NCBI GenBank assembly: GCA_024693545.1
Contig: JAILKT010000016.1
Span: 1-47,059 of the forward strand
Source of the DNA: Lachnospiraceae bacterium
GTDB lineage: Bacteria > Bacillota > Clostridia > Lachnospirales > Lachnospiraceae
DNA: 47,059 nt
Direction of reading: 5' to 3'
Shown: positions 25,289 to 32,804 of the stretch, in pieces
Numbering within the stretch: the first letter of the stretch is position 1
Layout: the number at the start of each line of letters is the position of its first letter
Made by a program: the position numbers and the translations under genes
The notes under the pieces: model-generated
Database searches by the model: none
What the model saw: the letters and a program-made list of their open reading frames with translations, nothing else
What the model was told of the DNA's origin: nothing

Positions 25289-25995
25289 GCCGCCACCAAA
25301 TCAATCCATACTCTGTAACCAAGGGATAACATACTGATTATCTTATCCGCATCCTTTTCGTTTACGGTTATATCAAAAGAAGTCGCAAGTCTTATCGTAT
25401 CATCATTCGGAATCACAATTCCGTCCGCATCATATACGGCGTCAAGTACAAGTCCCGCATATGTTTCGGATAGTGCCGTGAAGACTGCCGCCTTTTCCTC
25501 ATTTCCGTCTTCTTCCGTAGTCTGTGTTTCCTCTTTATAGGATGTGGGTATCAGATACAAGTCAATCTTATCACTCGCCCTCAGTCTTCCGTTCACCGCT
25601 TGAGAGATATCCTCAACTCTTATCGAAAGTGTTCGACTGTCTTCATCCTTTAAGGGTAAATCACCAAAACGGTCAGTCGTACAAAGTGTTCGTTCCGATA
25701 CATCACTTAAAACATATTTCCCTAAAAGTGAATCCGCATCAAGAACACAGTTCTCGGGTACTACGTCTTTATTGATGTTGAGAGTGGTGAACACCGACAA
25801 GTCCTTTATCTGTGTTCCCTTACCGAGAGATGTGTTGAACGCAAGATAAACTTGTGTGTCATGCTTACTCAGTATCGAATCCTCAACGAATATGAGCAAT
25901 CCCCAAATACTGACAGCCAATACTATAGCGATGATACCCGCTACGAGATAACCCTTTGCGGAACGCTCTTTACTCTTCTTCTTTATTTTCTCCAT
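25285..25995 (-). CDS. CpaB/RcpC-like SAF-domain protein
   Basis: 236 aa. Basic N-terminus, one membrane helix (residues 15-38, GYLVAGIIAIVLAVSIWGLLIF), then an extracytoplasmic SAF-type region (VYLAFNTSLGKGTQIKDLSVFTTLNINKDVVPENCV ... LGKYVLSDVSERTL), which in CpaB/RcpC proteins contacts the cell wall or the pilus channel. The later part (SIRVEDISQAVNGRLRASDKIDLYLI) is the usual continuation of CpaB. Gram-positive Tad loci keep CpaB although they lack the outer-membrane secretin. It starts inside the end of the zinc-ribbon gene and overlaps the 58-aa gene by ATGA. Confidence 0.85.
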   Translation of the reverse strand: MEKIKKKSKERSAKGYLVAGIIAIVLAVSIWGLLIFVEDSILSKHDTQVYLAFNTSLGKGTQIKDLSVFTTLNINKDVVPENCVLDADSLLGKYVLSDVSERTLCTTDRFGDLPLKDEDSRTLSIRVEDISQAVNGRLRASDKIDLYLIPTSYKEETQTTEEDGNEEKAAVFTALSETYAGLVLDAVYDADGIVIPNDDTIRLATSFDITVNEKDADKIISMLSLGYRVWIDLVAA

Positions 25996-26146
25996 TGTAA
26001 ATTACCTCATTCTGATGTTTACGAAATCCTTTGGGAACTATAAGTACCTTACACCACGGACAACGCATTTTTTCTACGTCACTACAGGGAAGTTCGTTCC
26101 CGCAAGACGGACAATCAAACAATTTCTTACTCTTACTCTTCTTCAT
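25970..26146 (-). CDS. 58-aa zinc-ribbon protein within the pilus operon
   Basis: Frame MKKSKSKKLFDCPSCGNELP, then CSDVEKMRCPWCKVLIVPKG and a charged tail. Two CPxC knuckles (CPSC and CPWC, 15 residues between) form a classic zinc ribbon. AAAGGAGAGGT stands directly before ATG 26146. The last 26 bases overlap the start of the CpaB-like gene in another frame. It may bind nucleic acid or a pilus assembly protein; such a gene is not a known core Tad component. Confidence 0.8.
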   Translation of the reverse strand: MKKSKSKKLFDCPSCGNELPCSDVEKMRCPWCKVLIVPKGFRKHQNEVIYNGENKEEE

Positions 26147-26155
26147 ACCTCTCCT

Positions 26156-26752
26156 TTACTTTAATGCAACCGTCATCTCTTTATGGTTAGCATACTCAAT
26201 TCCCATGAACCTTATGGGATAAATCATGTTCACATAACAACTCGTTTTCTCAATCACCGTTCCGTTCGGAGTGACGGGAGAAGTGTTCTGTTCATAAAAC
26301 TTCTTCTCTACACTCACACCGTTAGATGTGTATTCGTGTATCAGCCACTTTCCCGTTACATCCTTACAGTAATATATCGTTTTAGGCAGATATATCGTAG
26401 TCTGTGAAGAACCACTCAGTCTGAAACCGCTTGTCGTTATCCCGCCGATGTTATACGGAACTCTTTCATAATTGAAGTTTAATTCCAAAAGGTGACATAA
26501 CGAATTGTAATTTTCACAATTATGTTTCACAAACTCTGAAATCATATGCTCTTTATCGAGAGCATGTGACGGTCTGTCGTAAATCATACTACCGAGAACG
26601 GAAGCCGTTATCTCGTCTTCGGCAATCTCGGCATCACCCGTGATACGATACCAACCGAGTATCATGAGCATGAGTGTAAGTGCCGTCATGATGATATACA
26701 CCCCAAGTAACCATGAATATCCTTCATACTTTTTTCGTAACTTCTCTGTCAT
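26156..26752 (-). CDS. TadE/TadF-like minor pseudopilin
   Basis: 198 aa with a short cytoplasmic basic N-terminus (MTEKLRKKYEGYSW), one membrane helix (residues 14-38) and a large extracytoplasmic domain with two Cys near the middle (HNCENYNSLCHLL) and others later. Such single-helix proteins with an outer domain, encoded directly after a DUF4320/TadE-like gene, are usual minor pilins in clostridial Tad loci. No clear cleavage motif is visible. It starts nine bases after the stop of the preceding gene and sits next to the zinc-ribbon gene. Confidence 0.65.
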   Translation of the reverse strand: MTEKLRKKYEGYSWLLGVYIIMTALTLMLMILGWYRITGDAEIAEDEITASVLGSMIYDRPSHALDKEHMISEFVKHNCENYNSLCHLLELNFNYERVPYNIGGITTSGFRLSGSSQTTIYLPKTIYYCKDVTGKWLIHEYTSNGVSVEKKFYEQNTSPVTPNGTVIEKTSCYVNMIYPIRFMGIEYANHKEMTVALK

Positions 26753-26761
26753 GATACTCCT

Positions 26762-27178
26762 CTAGTGCTTTGCGATGGAATCTTGACTCGTGTGGAATGT
26801 CTGTACATCCCCGAATAATCCGTCTATTCCCGAAATGTCGAGGTCTGCCGAATCACATGTTACGGTCAGGTCAAAATTTACATACTCTCCATAACCTACT
26901 TTTCTGTTAGTTCCGTTGTATCTGATATCTATCACGGCATTCGGAAACTGCTCTCTTATCTTATTCGTTATGAGTGTTCTGTCCGAAGAAGTCAGTTCCC
27001 CTTGTTCTTCGAGAAGTAATATCGCCGTTCTTCCGATACGTTCTACAGACCTACTCAGACTAAGAATCTGCGTGTACTGAATGGTCACAACGAGAATAGT
27101 CATGAGAAGTACCATACACATAGCAGTACCGAGGATATCTCCAATGCTTCCTTTATATTTTCTGTACAGTAATCTCAT
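26762..27178 (-). CDS. DUF4320/TadE-like pseudopilin
   Basis: 138 aa. Basic start MRLLYRKYKGSIGDILG, then a membrane helix (residues 17-40, TAMCMVLLMTILVVTIQYTQIL) and a small extracytoplasmic domain ending near SQDSIAKH. The KGSIGD-like junction before the hydrophobic segment could be a prepilin peptidase site. The layout is that of TadE or DUF4320 proteins found in firmicute Tad operons. GGAGAGAACGGTC precedes ATG 27178, and the Flp-like pilin gene ends 20 bases upstream. Confidence 0.72.
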   Translation of the reverse strand: MRLLYRKYKGSIGDILGTAMCMVLLMTILVVTIQYTQILSLSRSVERIGRTAILLLEEQGELTSSDRTLITNKIREQFPNAVIDIRYNGTNRKVGYGEYVNFDLTVTCDSADLDISGIDGLFGDVQTFHTSQDSIAKH

Positions 27179-27198
27179 GACCGTTCTCTCCTTCTCCG

Positions 27199-27444
27199 TT
27201 AGGGTGTACTGTGGCTAATACCACCATTAAGCGAATCAAGGTCGGTTTTCGCACCGTTGAGCAAACTCTCTACGGTAGCGTAAATCTTATCCTTAAAGAT
27301 AAGAAGTACAGCAACAACGACGATGATAAGTCCAACGGCGACTACGATACCGTCAATACCCTCTCTCTTCTTCGATAAGGCAACCTTTGTACGTATCATT
27401 GCGTCAGTAACCTTCGCCTTCATGGAATTGAAAATCTTACTCAT
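27199..27444 (-). CDS. Flp-like major pilin candidate
   Basis: 81 aa. A charged N-terminus (MSKIFNSMKAKVTDAMIRTKVALSKKREG) is followed by one hydrophobic helix (IDGIVVAVGLIIVVVAVLLIF) and a short polar tail. Size, topology and a Gly before the helix fit a type IVb (Flp) pilin, the expected substrate of the peptidase at 24507-25115. It also resembles small firmicute proteins such as DUF6133 that accompany such loci. ATG 27444 lies eight bases after AGAAGGAG. A longer frame to 27630 overlaps the platform gene and has no such site. Confidence 0.72.
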   Translation of the reverse strand: MSKIFNSMKAKVTDAMIRTKVALSKKREGIDGIVVAVGLIIVVVAVLLIFKDKIYATVESLLNGAKTDLDSLNGGISHSTP

Positions 27445-27461
27445 AATTTTTTCTCCTTCTA

Positions 27462-28169
27462 TTATAATTGTGATGTGAGACTCACAATGAATCTCCAAAA
27501 TACAAATCCGATACCGTCTGCGAATAAAATGAGCATCGCAATAGTTGAGGTTCGGTCGAGATGTCCTTTCTTTGCACTGAAAGCGGAATCTCTGTTTGTA
27601 AGACACTGTTTCGACAGGTCTCGACTGCACTCTATCATTCTTCCCGTTTCAAGTCCTTGCTTTAGTACCGTACATAACGCAAGTATCTCTTCGGAAGTGA
27701 ACTTTTCGGAAAAGTCGTCAATATTTTCCGTAATGGTAAGGTCATTACACTTTAAGTGGATATCAAACTCTTCAAGTGCCTTTTTAAGTCTCGGTGTATA
27801 TACGATATCCCTACATTCCGCAAGGGCGATACCGACATATTCACCACCCGTTACCTGTATGGACAGAGCCGAAGATATAGTCATTACGTCCTGTATCATC
27901 TTATTGTTATCACTCTTATCAGTCTTTCCGAAGTACCAGTCGGGAAGAAACGCACCGAGGATACCAAAGGGACACAGATAGACCGAAATCAAGGATAACG
28001 AGAGTGCTACGATTACTACCATTCCTAAACATAACAGAATGTACATATGCGGTTTTAAGAACGACGGGTGATGAAATTCCACACCCTCGGCTCGTAACTT
28101 CATACGTTTCCTTGCCCAGTTGAACCTACTCGTTGTGTCCTGTACACGTCCGTCTATCCATGCAAACAC
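27462..28169 (-). CDS. Type II secretion F-domain platform protein (TadB/TadC-like)
   Basis: 235 aa inner-membrane platform protein for pilus assembly. Helices lie at about residues 44-66 and 210-230; the cytoplasmic domain between them reads LPDWYFGKTDKSDNNKMIQDVMTISSALSIQVTGGEYVGIALAECRDIV ... EEILALCTVLKQGLETGRMI, matching TadC. Tad systems normally have both TadB and TadC; only one is present. GTG 28169 is a weak start. The frame is open for eight more codons upstream with coding-like sequence but no start, so the 5' end may have been lost next to the integrase gene. It is the first gene of the leftward pilus operon. Confidence 0.8.
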   Translation of the reverse strand: MFAWIDGRVQDTTSRFNWARKRMKLRAEGVEFHHPSFLKPHMYILLCLGMVVIVALSLSLISVYLCPFGILGAFLPDWYFGKTDKSDNNKMIQDVMTISSALSIQVTGGEYVGIALAECRDIVYTPRLKKALEEFDIHLKCNDLTITENIDDFSEKFTSEEILALCTVLKQGLETGRMIECSRDLSKQCLTNRDSAFSAKKGHLDRTSTIAMLILFADGIGFVFWRFIVSLTSQL

Positions 28170-28251
28170 TTTCTCGCCCGCTTCCGAACGCTGTTAACGA
28201 CAATATTTCCGATGCTATCCTTATCGGGCTTGCGTATATAAAGGAGTTTTC

Positions 28252-29514
28252 ATGAAAGAGAAGTGCGGTCTCTCCCCGCCCTCATTGAAAAAGTGCGAAG
28301 AGTTGTATAAAATGCTCATAGAGACTGTGCAGACCGATATGGAAAGGAGAAACTATCTCAATGAGCATAAATACTCAGTATACACGGATAAACACGGGAA
28401 ATGGATAACTACACTTCCCGCAGATAACAAAGAGGGGCGTAGGATAGTAAGGCGTAACACTCGGGAAGAACTCGAACGGGTGATAACCGATTACTATAGA
28501 GAACATGAAGAGACGGGAATCACTTTAAGTGAGTTATATCCGAAGTGGCTTGAACTCAAAAGAGATGAAACCGCCTCGAAACCTAAGACATTACAGAGGT
28601 ACATTTCGGATTACAATACGTTCCTTAAAGGCAGTAATCTTTCAGAAACTCGGATAAAGGATATCACGCCTGTTATGCTGATAAAGTTCTTCCGAAACGT
28701 AACGAAGTATAGGAGTTATACTTCGAAACGTATAACGGCTCTTAAAGGGTTACTGTCGGGAATACTGTCTTATGCGGTAGAAACGGGGATAATAACCCAC
28801 AATCCCGCTCTTGAAGTGAATATAAGAGGGCTTCCTTACAAACAGGAACAGATAAGATATAAACAAGTATATCGTGAAAGTGATGTCAGAAAATTACTTC
28901 TTCATTTACGGAAAGTAAAAGATATCTATGCTTATGCGATAAGGCTCATGTTCAATCTGTTCTGTAGGATAGGCGAATTAAAGGCGTTAAAATGGTCAGA
29001 TTTCGATTTTGAGGGAAGAACGGTATTTATTCACGCTCAAGTCCTAGAAAGCCAAGAATGGACACAGGAGGGACTCTTGCCGAGGAAATGTACGTACTCG
29101 GGACAGACAAAAGGAAATACTTCACGCGGAGCAAGGTATCAATATCTTACCGATGAAACACTTGAAATCTTAAATGATTTACGGAAAGATATGACGAGTG
29201 AATTTGTTTTTACCGTTAACGGACACTTCTTACTCACGAACATATTTAACAGGCACTTAAAGAGGTACTGCGAAGAAGTAGGTATCCCGTATTATTCTTC
29301 TCATAAGATACGTTTCTATAATGCGAGTGTATCTTATACAGGGGATAATCTTACGGAATTACAGATACTCATGGGACATTCCGAATCATCTACTACTCTG
29401 CATTACTTACGGAATGTACACAAAACTGACTTATCACAGAACTTTACACGTTTAGGTCTACAAGGGTCTACAGACGTGGAGGAAAGCGAAAAAGACGGAA
29501 ACCCTTCGGATTAA
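28252..29514 (+). CDS. int: Tyrosine recombinase (integrase) of the element
   Basis: 420-aa site-specific recombinase that would integrate and excise the element at tRNA-Pro. An N-terminal arm-binding region (YTDKHGKWITTLP.. and EGRRIVRRNTREE) is followed by a SAM-like core-binding domain and the catalytic domain. The catalytic residues R (FCRIGELKAL), H-x-x-R (SSHKIRF), H (LMGHSESSTT) and nucleophile Tyr (LHYLRN) are all visible. AAAGGAG precedes ATG 28252. The gene runs toward the tRNA, with its 3' end 25 bases from the att core. It is divergent from the pilus operon, with an 82-base gap holding both control regions. No separate excisionase gene is recognised. Confidence 0.95.
   Translation: MKEKCGLSPPSLKKCEELYKMLIETVQTDMERRNYLNEHKYSVYTDKHGKWITTLPADNKEGRRIVRRNTREELERVITDYYREHEETGITLSELYPKWLELKRDETASKPKTLQRYISDYNTFLKGSNLSETRIKDITPVMLIKFFRNVTKYRSYTSKRITALKGLLSGILSYAVETGIITHNPALEVNIRGLPYKQEQIRYKQVYRESDVRKLLLHLRKVKDIYAYAIRLMFNLFCRIGELKALKWSDFDFEGRTVFIHAQVLESQEWTQEGLLPRKCTYSGQTKGNTSRGARYQYLTDETLEILNDLRKDMTSEFVFTVNGHFLLTNIFNRHLKRYCEEVGIPYYSSHKIRFYNASVSYTGDNLTELQILMGHSESSTTLHYLRNVHKTDLSQNFTRLGLQGSTDVEESEKDGNPSD
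29456..29473 (+). promoter_or_regulatory. Candidate arm-type recombinase binding sites, right end
   Basis: GTCTACAA (29456-29463) and GTCTACAG (29466-29473) lie inside the last codons of the integrase gene and match the words at 18087-18106 in the same orientation. Confidence 0.45.
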
Positions 29515-29523
29515 AGGATTTCC
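29497..29523. terminator. Weak hairpin at the integrase stop
   Basis: GGAAACCCTT pairs with AAGGATTTCC (one mismatch, seven-base loop) across the integrase stop codon. There is no T-run. It may limit read-through between the integrase and tRNA-Pro, replacing the displaced tRNA terminator. Confidence 0.4.
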
Positions 29524-29538
29524 GCCCTCAGTTTCAAG

Positions 29539-29559
29539 TCGAGGTGACTGGACTTGAAC
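29539..29559. repeat. Attachment site copy within tRNA-Pro
   Basis: Same 21 bp as at 18018-18038, here as the 3' end of the complete tRNA-Pro gene. It covers the discriminator base, the 3' acceptor strand and most of the T arm. Confidence 0.92.
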
Positions 29560-29613
29560 CAGCGACCTCCACGTCCCTAACGTGGCGCTCTAGCCAAACT
29601 GAGCCACACCTCG
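29539..29613 (-). tRNA. tRNA-Pro (anticodon AGG)
   Basis: Complete cloverleaf: acceptor CGAGGTG/CACCTCG, anticodon stem CCACG/CGTGG with loop TTAGGGA, and T arm with GGTTCAAGTCC. No CCA is encoded. Its 3' end is the integration site of the element, duplicated at 18018-18038. Confidence 0.93.
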
Positions 29614-29659
29614 TAACATATTAAATTTTCCTCAACCGAGCCGTTAATAAACACGGCAG

Positions 29660-29732
29660 AGCTACTAACCAGGATTGAACTGGTGACCTCATCCTTACCG
29701 AGGATGCGCTCTACCGGCTGAGCTATAGTAGC
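29660..29732 (-). tRNA. tRNA-Thr (anticodon GGT) with an unusual C at position 33
   Basis: Acceptor GCTACTA/TAGTAGC, D arm AGCTCAGCCGGTAGAGC, anticodon stem CATCC/GGATG and T arm CCAG/CTGG with TTCAATC. The anticodon loop reads TCGGTAA, so position 33, almost always U, is C. All stems pair, so it is otherwise a normal tRNA. Confidence 0.9.
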
Positions 29733-29806
29733 AAACATGACTCTTTCGTGAAGTCCGTCGATTATATTATCACAGACATTTATTAAATGCAAGCATTATT
29801 TTAAAA

Positions 29807-29843
29807 GTCTGCCTCTTTTTGATAATGCTCAAAAAAGGCAGAC
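29807..29843 (-). terminator. Terminator after the 118-aa gene
   Basis: GTCTGCCTCTTTTTGA pairs with TCAAAAAAGGCAGAC across a short loop. It lies just past the stop of the 118-aa gene (29855) and can work in either direction. Confidence 0.75.
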
Positions 29844-29854
29844 AATCCAATTAT

Positions 29855-30211
29855 TTAGAACCTGTCTTTACCGCCCGGGATGTCGTAGTAAGGAGTTCCT
29901 GCAGGACCTTCTTCCTGAGTCGAGTTGAATTCGGCATCAATCTCCGCCTCAATATCCTCTGAAATCGGAACAACAAAATCCACATCACCGGAATATTCTT
30001 CATGAGGTTCATCCGTAGAAGAATAGTAAAAATCCATGTCGTATTTCTTTATGAGCATCTTGCAGAATTTCTTAGCTTCCTCTTCTGTCTCATACTGCTT
30101 TGCTTTCTCAAACTCCTCCGTGAGTCCGGGGAATTCACAACTCTGAACCACCTTTTTCTTTCCTGTAAAAAAGGCTCTTCCGGTAGGAAGATCTACCTTG
30201 AGTACGTACAT
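29855..30211 (-). CDS. 118-aa acidic hypothetical protein
   Basis: Soluble protein with an N-terminal beta-type segment (MYVLKVDLPTGRAFFTGKKKVVQ), a helical middle (EEFEKAKQYETEEEAKKFCKMLIKKYD) and a strongly acidic, probably disordered C-terminus (ISEDIEAEIDAEFNSTQEE). No known domain is recognised. AGAGGAGGTAAAT directly precedes ATG 30211 and a terminator follows, so it looks like a real monocistronic gene. Confidence 0.75.
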   Translation of the reverse strand: MYVLKVDLPTGRAFFTGKKKVVQSCEFPGLTEEFEKAKQYETEEEAKKFCKMLIKKYDMDFYYSSTDEPHEEYSGDVDFVVPISEDIEAEIDAEFNSTQEEGPAGTPYYDIPGGKDRF

Positions 30212-30468
30212 ATTTACCTCCTCTAAGGAAACGTTTTAAACGCACCTTCCGCCATTACCACAAACGCACATATAGAACTGCGATCACCCTCTCGGCTGAC
30301 TCTTTATCAAATTTCGCTGTTTGTAATGGCTAACCGATATCAAGCACCCCCGCAAACGGAGCGAAATACGGCTATTTAGTCCTTACACATGTAGGATTAT
30401 AGCATAACCATAATTAGTTGTCCACGATATTTAAAACACAAAATATAGTCATATCTCCAAATATATTC

Positions 30469-30595
30469 CGCGGACCTCGAAAACACCTATGCACAAATCT
30501 CCCGATCCTGCTCCTCAGACCTCGAAAACGCCTATATATAAATCTCCCGATCCTGCTCCGCGGACCTCGAAAACGCCTATGCACATATGCGTTTC
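30469..30595. repeat. 45-bp tandem repeat, about 2.7 copies, 3' of the MATE gene
   Basis: The word GACCTCGAAAAC(A/G)CCTAT recurs at 30473, 30518 and 30563 with ATCTCCCGATCCTGCTC between. The period is exactly 45 bp. It lies in the spacer of about 420 bp between the 118-aa and MATE genes, in which I see no gene. Confidence 0.9.
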
Positions 30596-30631
30596 ATGCT
30601 CTCAAGCAGCTTTTCAGCGTGAAGATCTTTG

Positions 30632-32005
30632 CTATATCGTTATATTTTTCGCCCATATTCCCGAGCGATAAATAAAGAATCCGACGGTCACCTTTATTAT
30701 ATCAACTGCCTGACAGCAAAGGTACAGGATAGCTATATTAAGACCGGTAAAATGCGACAGCACGTAAGCGACCGGGAACACGATCAGCCACGTGTAACCG
30801 CTGTCAAACATAAATGTAACAAACGTTTTTCCCCCGCTTCTTATCGCGAAATAGACAGCATGAAGGAACCCGTGTATCGGCATAAAATATGCGCATATGC
30901 GTATGAGCGTAGCCGCTATATCCTTGACCTCGTCAGTCGTATTGTAGACATTCGGGAACCAGAACGACATGGCGATCATAAGAATCCCACCGATCGACGC
31001 ACATATCATAGACATTACTATTATCTTCTTCGAGGAATCCTTTGCCTCTTCGATCTCGCCTGCGCCGAGCAGCTGTCCGACTACGATAGCGAGTGAATCG
31101 CCCATGGCTATAAACATTATATTAAATATGTTATAAAGCGTGCTCTGAATATTTGTCGCTGCGACCACGGAAAGGCCTCTTTGAGCATAGCATGAATTGA
31201 TCGCAGTCATTCCCGCTGCCCACAATGTCTCGTTGGCCATAAGCGGTGCTGCAAGAACTATAACCTTTTTGAAAAGTACTCCCGAAAGCTTAAAGTTCTT
31301 GTACAGGCCTTCGAAATAAGGATTTTGCTTTGTGTGCGTGTGCGAATATGCAACCACAAGTGCCGCCTGTATATATCTCGAAACAACGGTTGCGATCGCC
31401 GCACCCGCAACTCCGAGCTCAGGTGCGCCGAATTTTCCGAAGATAAGGATATAGTTGAGCAGGAGGTTCACAAACACGGCAACAATCGACGCGAGCATGG
31501 GAATCTTTGTCTGTCCCGATTCGCGAAGTGTTGACGAATAGCTCATTTCGATAGCAAGTGGAGGCATTCCGATCAGCATAATCGCCAGATATTCCTTTCC
31601 GTAAGCCAGCGTGGCCGCGAGATCCAGGGCCTCATCCGTTTCTTTCAGAAAGATTGATATAAGCGTGTCATCAAATAAAATGAAAACCGCCCCGGCTATA
31701 AGCATAAGCGTCATCGAAATAACAAGCTTTATCCTCATTACCTTTCTGACGCCGTCCACATTGCCCTGCCCGTAATATTGCGCTCCGAGGATTCCCGCTC
31801 CCGAAACCACTCCGAACATGCACAAGAGAAAAACAAAATTAAACTGATTAACGATCGAAACACCGCTCATCTCCTCGGTTCCGACCTGTCCTATCATTAT
31901 GTTGTCAAGCAATCCGACAAAATTCGTGATGCCGTTCTGTATCATGATCGGAAGTGCTATCCATAAAACTTTCTTATTAAATTTTTTATCACCTATCAAA
32001 CTCAT
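30632..32005 (-). CDS. MATE-family efflux transporter
   Basis: 457 aa with about twelve membrane helices in two homologous halves of the MATE (NorM/DinF-like) fold; cation-coupled export of drugs or metabolites. The start MSLIGDKKFNKKVLWIALPIMIQNGITNFVGLLDNIMIG and the loop GAGILGAQYYGQGN are typical. The second half shows ATNIQSTLYNIFNIMFIAMGDSLAIVVGQLLGAGE. Its length matches the family. GAGG lies upstream of ATG 32005. It follows rlmB on the same strand with a 29-base gap, so the two may be co-transcribed. The substrate is unknown. Confidence 0.93.
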   Translation of the reverse strand: MSLIGDKKFNKKVLWIALPIMIQNGITNFVGLLDNIMIGQVGTEEMSGVSIVNQFNFVFLLCMFGVVSGAGILGAQYYGQGNVDGVRKVMRIKLVISMTLMLIAGAVFILFDDTLISIFLKETDEALDLAATLAYGKEYLAIMLIGMPPLAIEMSYSSTLRESGQTKIPMLASIVAVFVNLLLNYILIFGKFGAPELGVAGAAIATVVSRYIQAALVVAYSHTHTKQNPYFEGLYKNFKLSGVLFKKVIVLAAPLMANETLWAAGMTAINSCYAQRGLSVVAATNIQSTLYNIFNIMFIAMGDSLAIVVGQLLGAGEIEEAKDSSKKIIVMSMICASIGGILMIAMSFWFPNVYNTTDEVKDIAATLIRICAYFMPIHGFLHAVYFAIRSGGKTFVTFMFDSGYTWLIVFPVAYVLSHFTGLNIAILYLCCQAVDIIKVTVGFFIYRSGIWAKNITI

Positions 32006-32034
32006 ATTTCTTTAATTCAACCTCTTACAGACGC

Positions 32035-32784
32035 TTATAATTTGATCCCGCGTCTCTGTCTTGCCGCCTCAAACATGATTATCCCGGCCGCTACGGACGC
32101 ATTAAGGGAGTCTATGTCCCCTTTCATGGGAATGCTTGCCGTAAAATCACAATGTTCCTTCACAAGTCTCGAAACGCCGTCTCCTTCGGCTCCGATCACA
32201 AGTCCGAGAGAGCCTGTGAAATTACACTCATACATGCTCTGTCCGCCCATATCGGCACACGCGAACCACATTCCCTGCTTCTTGAGATCCTCCATCGTTG
32301 CAGTAATGTTGGTAACCTTGGCAACGGGAGTGTAATTGAGCGCGCCGGCGCTTGTCTTGGCTACCGTAGACGTAAGTCCCGCCGCTCTCCTCTTGGGGAT
32401 GATCACACCGTGTGCTCCCGCAAGATTTGCGCTCCTGATGATCGCACCGAGATTGTGCGGATCCTCGATACCGTCGAGGATGATAACGAAAGGTGCTTCA
32501 CCTTTTTCTTTGGCGGCTTCGAGTATATCGCTGACCTCGGCATATTCGTATGCTGCCGCATATGCGATAACGCCCTGATGATTCTTCGTCTGTGACATGC
32601 TGTCAAGACGTTCTTTCTTCACAAACGTGATGATCGTGTCATTCTTCTTTGCTTCGCGCAGGATGCTCGAAATAGCACCCTCTCTGGCGCCGTCAAGGAC
32701 AAAGAGTCTGTCTATCGTTTTGCCCGCGCGGAATGCCTCAAGAACCGCATTTTTCCCTTCTATCGTACTTTCCTGATATCTCAT
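32035..32784 (-). CDS. rlmB: 23S rRNA 2'-O-methyltransferase, RlmB/TrmH (SPOUT) family
   Basis: 249 aa. N-terminal L30e-like substrate-binding domain (IEGKNAVLEAFRAGKTIDRLFV) followed by the SPOUT knot: ILDGIEDPHNLGAIIRSANLAGAHGVI (motif 1 with catalytic-type N and R), LVIGAEGDGVSRLV (motif 2) and IPMKGDIDSLNASVAAGIIMFE (motif 3, AdoMet knot). E. coli RlmB methylates G2251 of 23S rRNA. In Firmicutes the gene normally follows cysS and mrnC; here a PTS-type permease gene lies between. AAAGGAG precedes ATG 32784. The leader holds four 45-bp tandem repeats. Confidence 0.92.
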   Translation of the reverse strand: MRYQESTIEGKNAVLEAFRAGKTIDRLFVLDGAREGAISSILREAKKNDTIITFVKKERLDSMSQTKNHQGVIAYAAAYEYAEVSDILEAAKEKGEAPFVIILDGIEDPHNLGAIIRSANLAGAHGVIIPKRRAAGLTSTVAKTSAGALNYTPVAKVTNITATMEDLKKQGMWFACADMGGQSMYECNFTGSLGLVIGAEGDGVSRLVKEHCDFTASIPMKGDIDSLNASVAAGIIMFEAARQRRGIKL

Positions 32785-32804
32785 GTTATCGCTCCTTTTT
32801 TATC

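Larger units (their letters stand above)
18018..29559. mobile_element. Integrated element of about 11.5 kb in tRNA-Pro carrying a Tad/Flp-like locus
   Basis: A 21-bp perfect direct repeat, the 3' end of tRNA-Pro, flanks the segment (18018-18038 and 29539-29559). A tyrosine recombinase gene lies directly next to the intact tRNA. The natural tRNA terminator has been moved to the other end. The cargo is almost entirely a leftward Tad/Flp-type pilus operon with two secreted proteins; there is no relaxase, replication protein or conjugation ATPase. Excision by the recombinase would restore the simple tRNA-terminator junction. Related structures are genomic islands or mobilizable integrative elements. 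None of the non-coding minisatellites common in the host DNA occur inside it. Confidence 0.9.

Noticed and set aside
27199-27630. 143-aa form of the pilin gene
   Set aside because: The first 62 codons overlap the platform gene in another frame; ATG 27444 has a proper ribosome binding site.
18018-29559. Conjugative element or prophage
   Set aside because: No relaxase, coupling protein, type IV secretion ATPase, capsid, terminase or replication gene is present.
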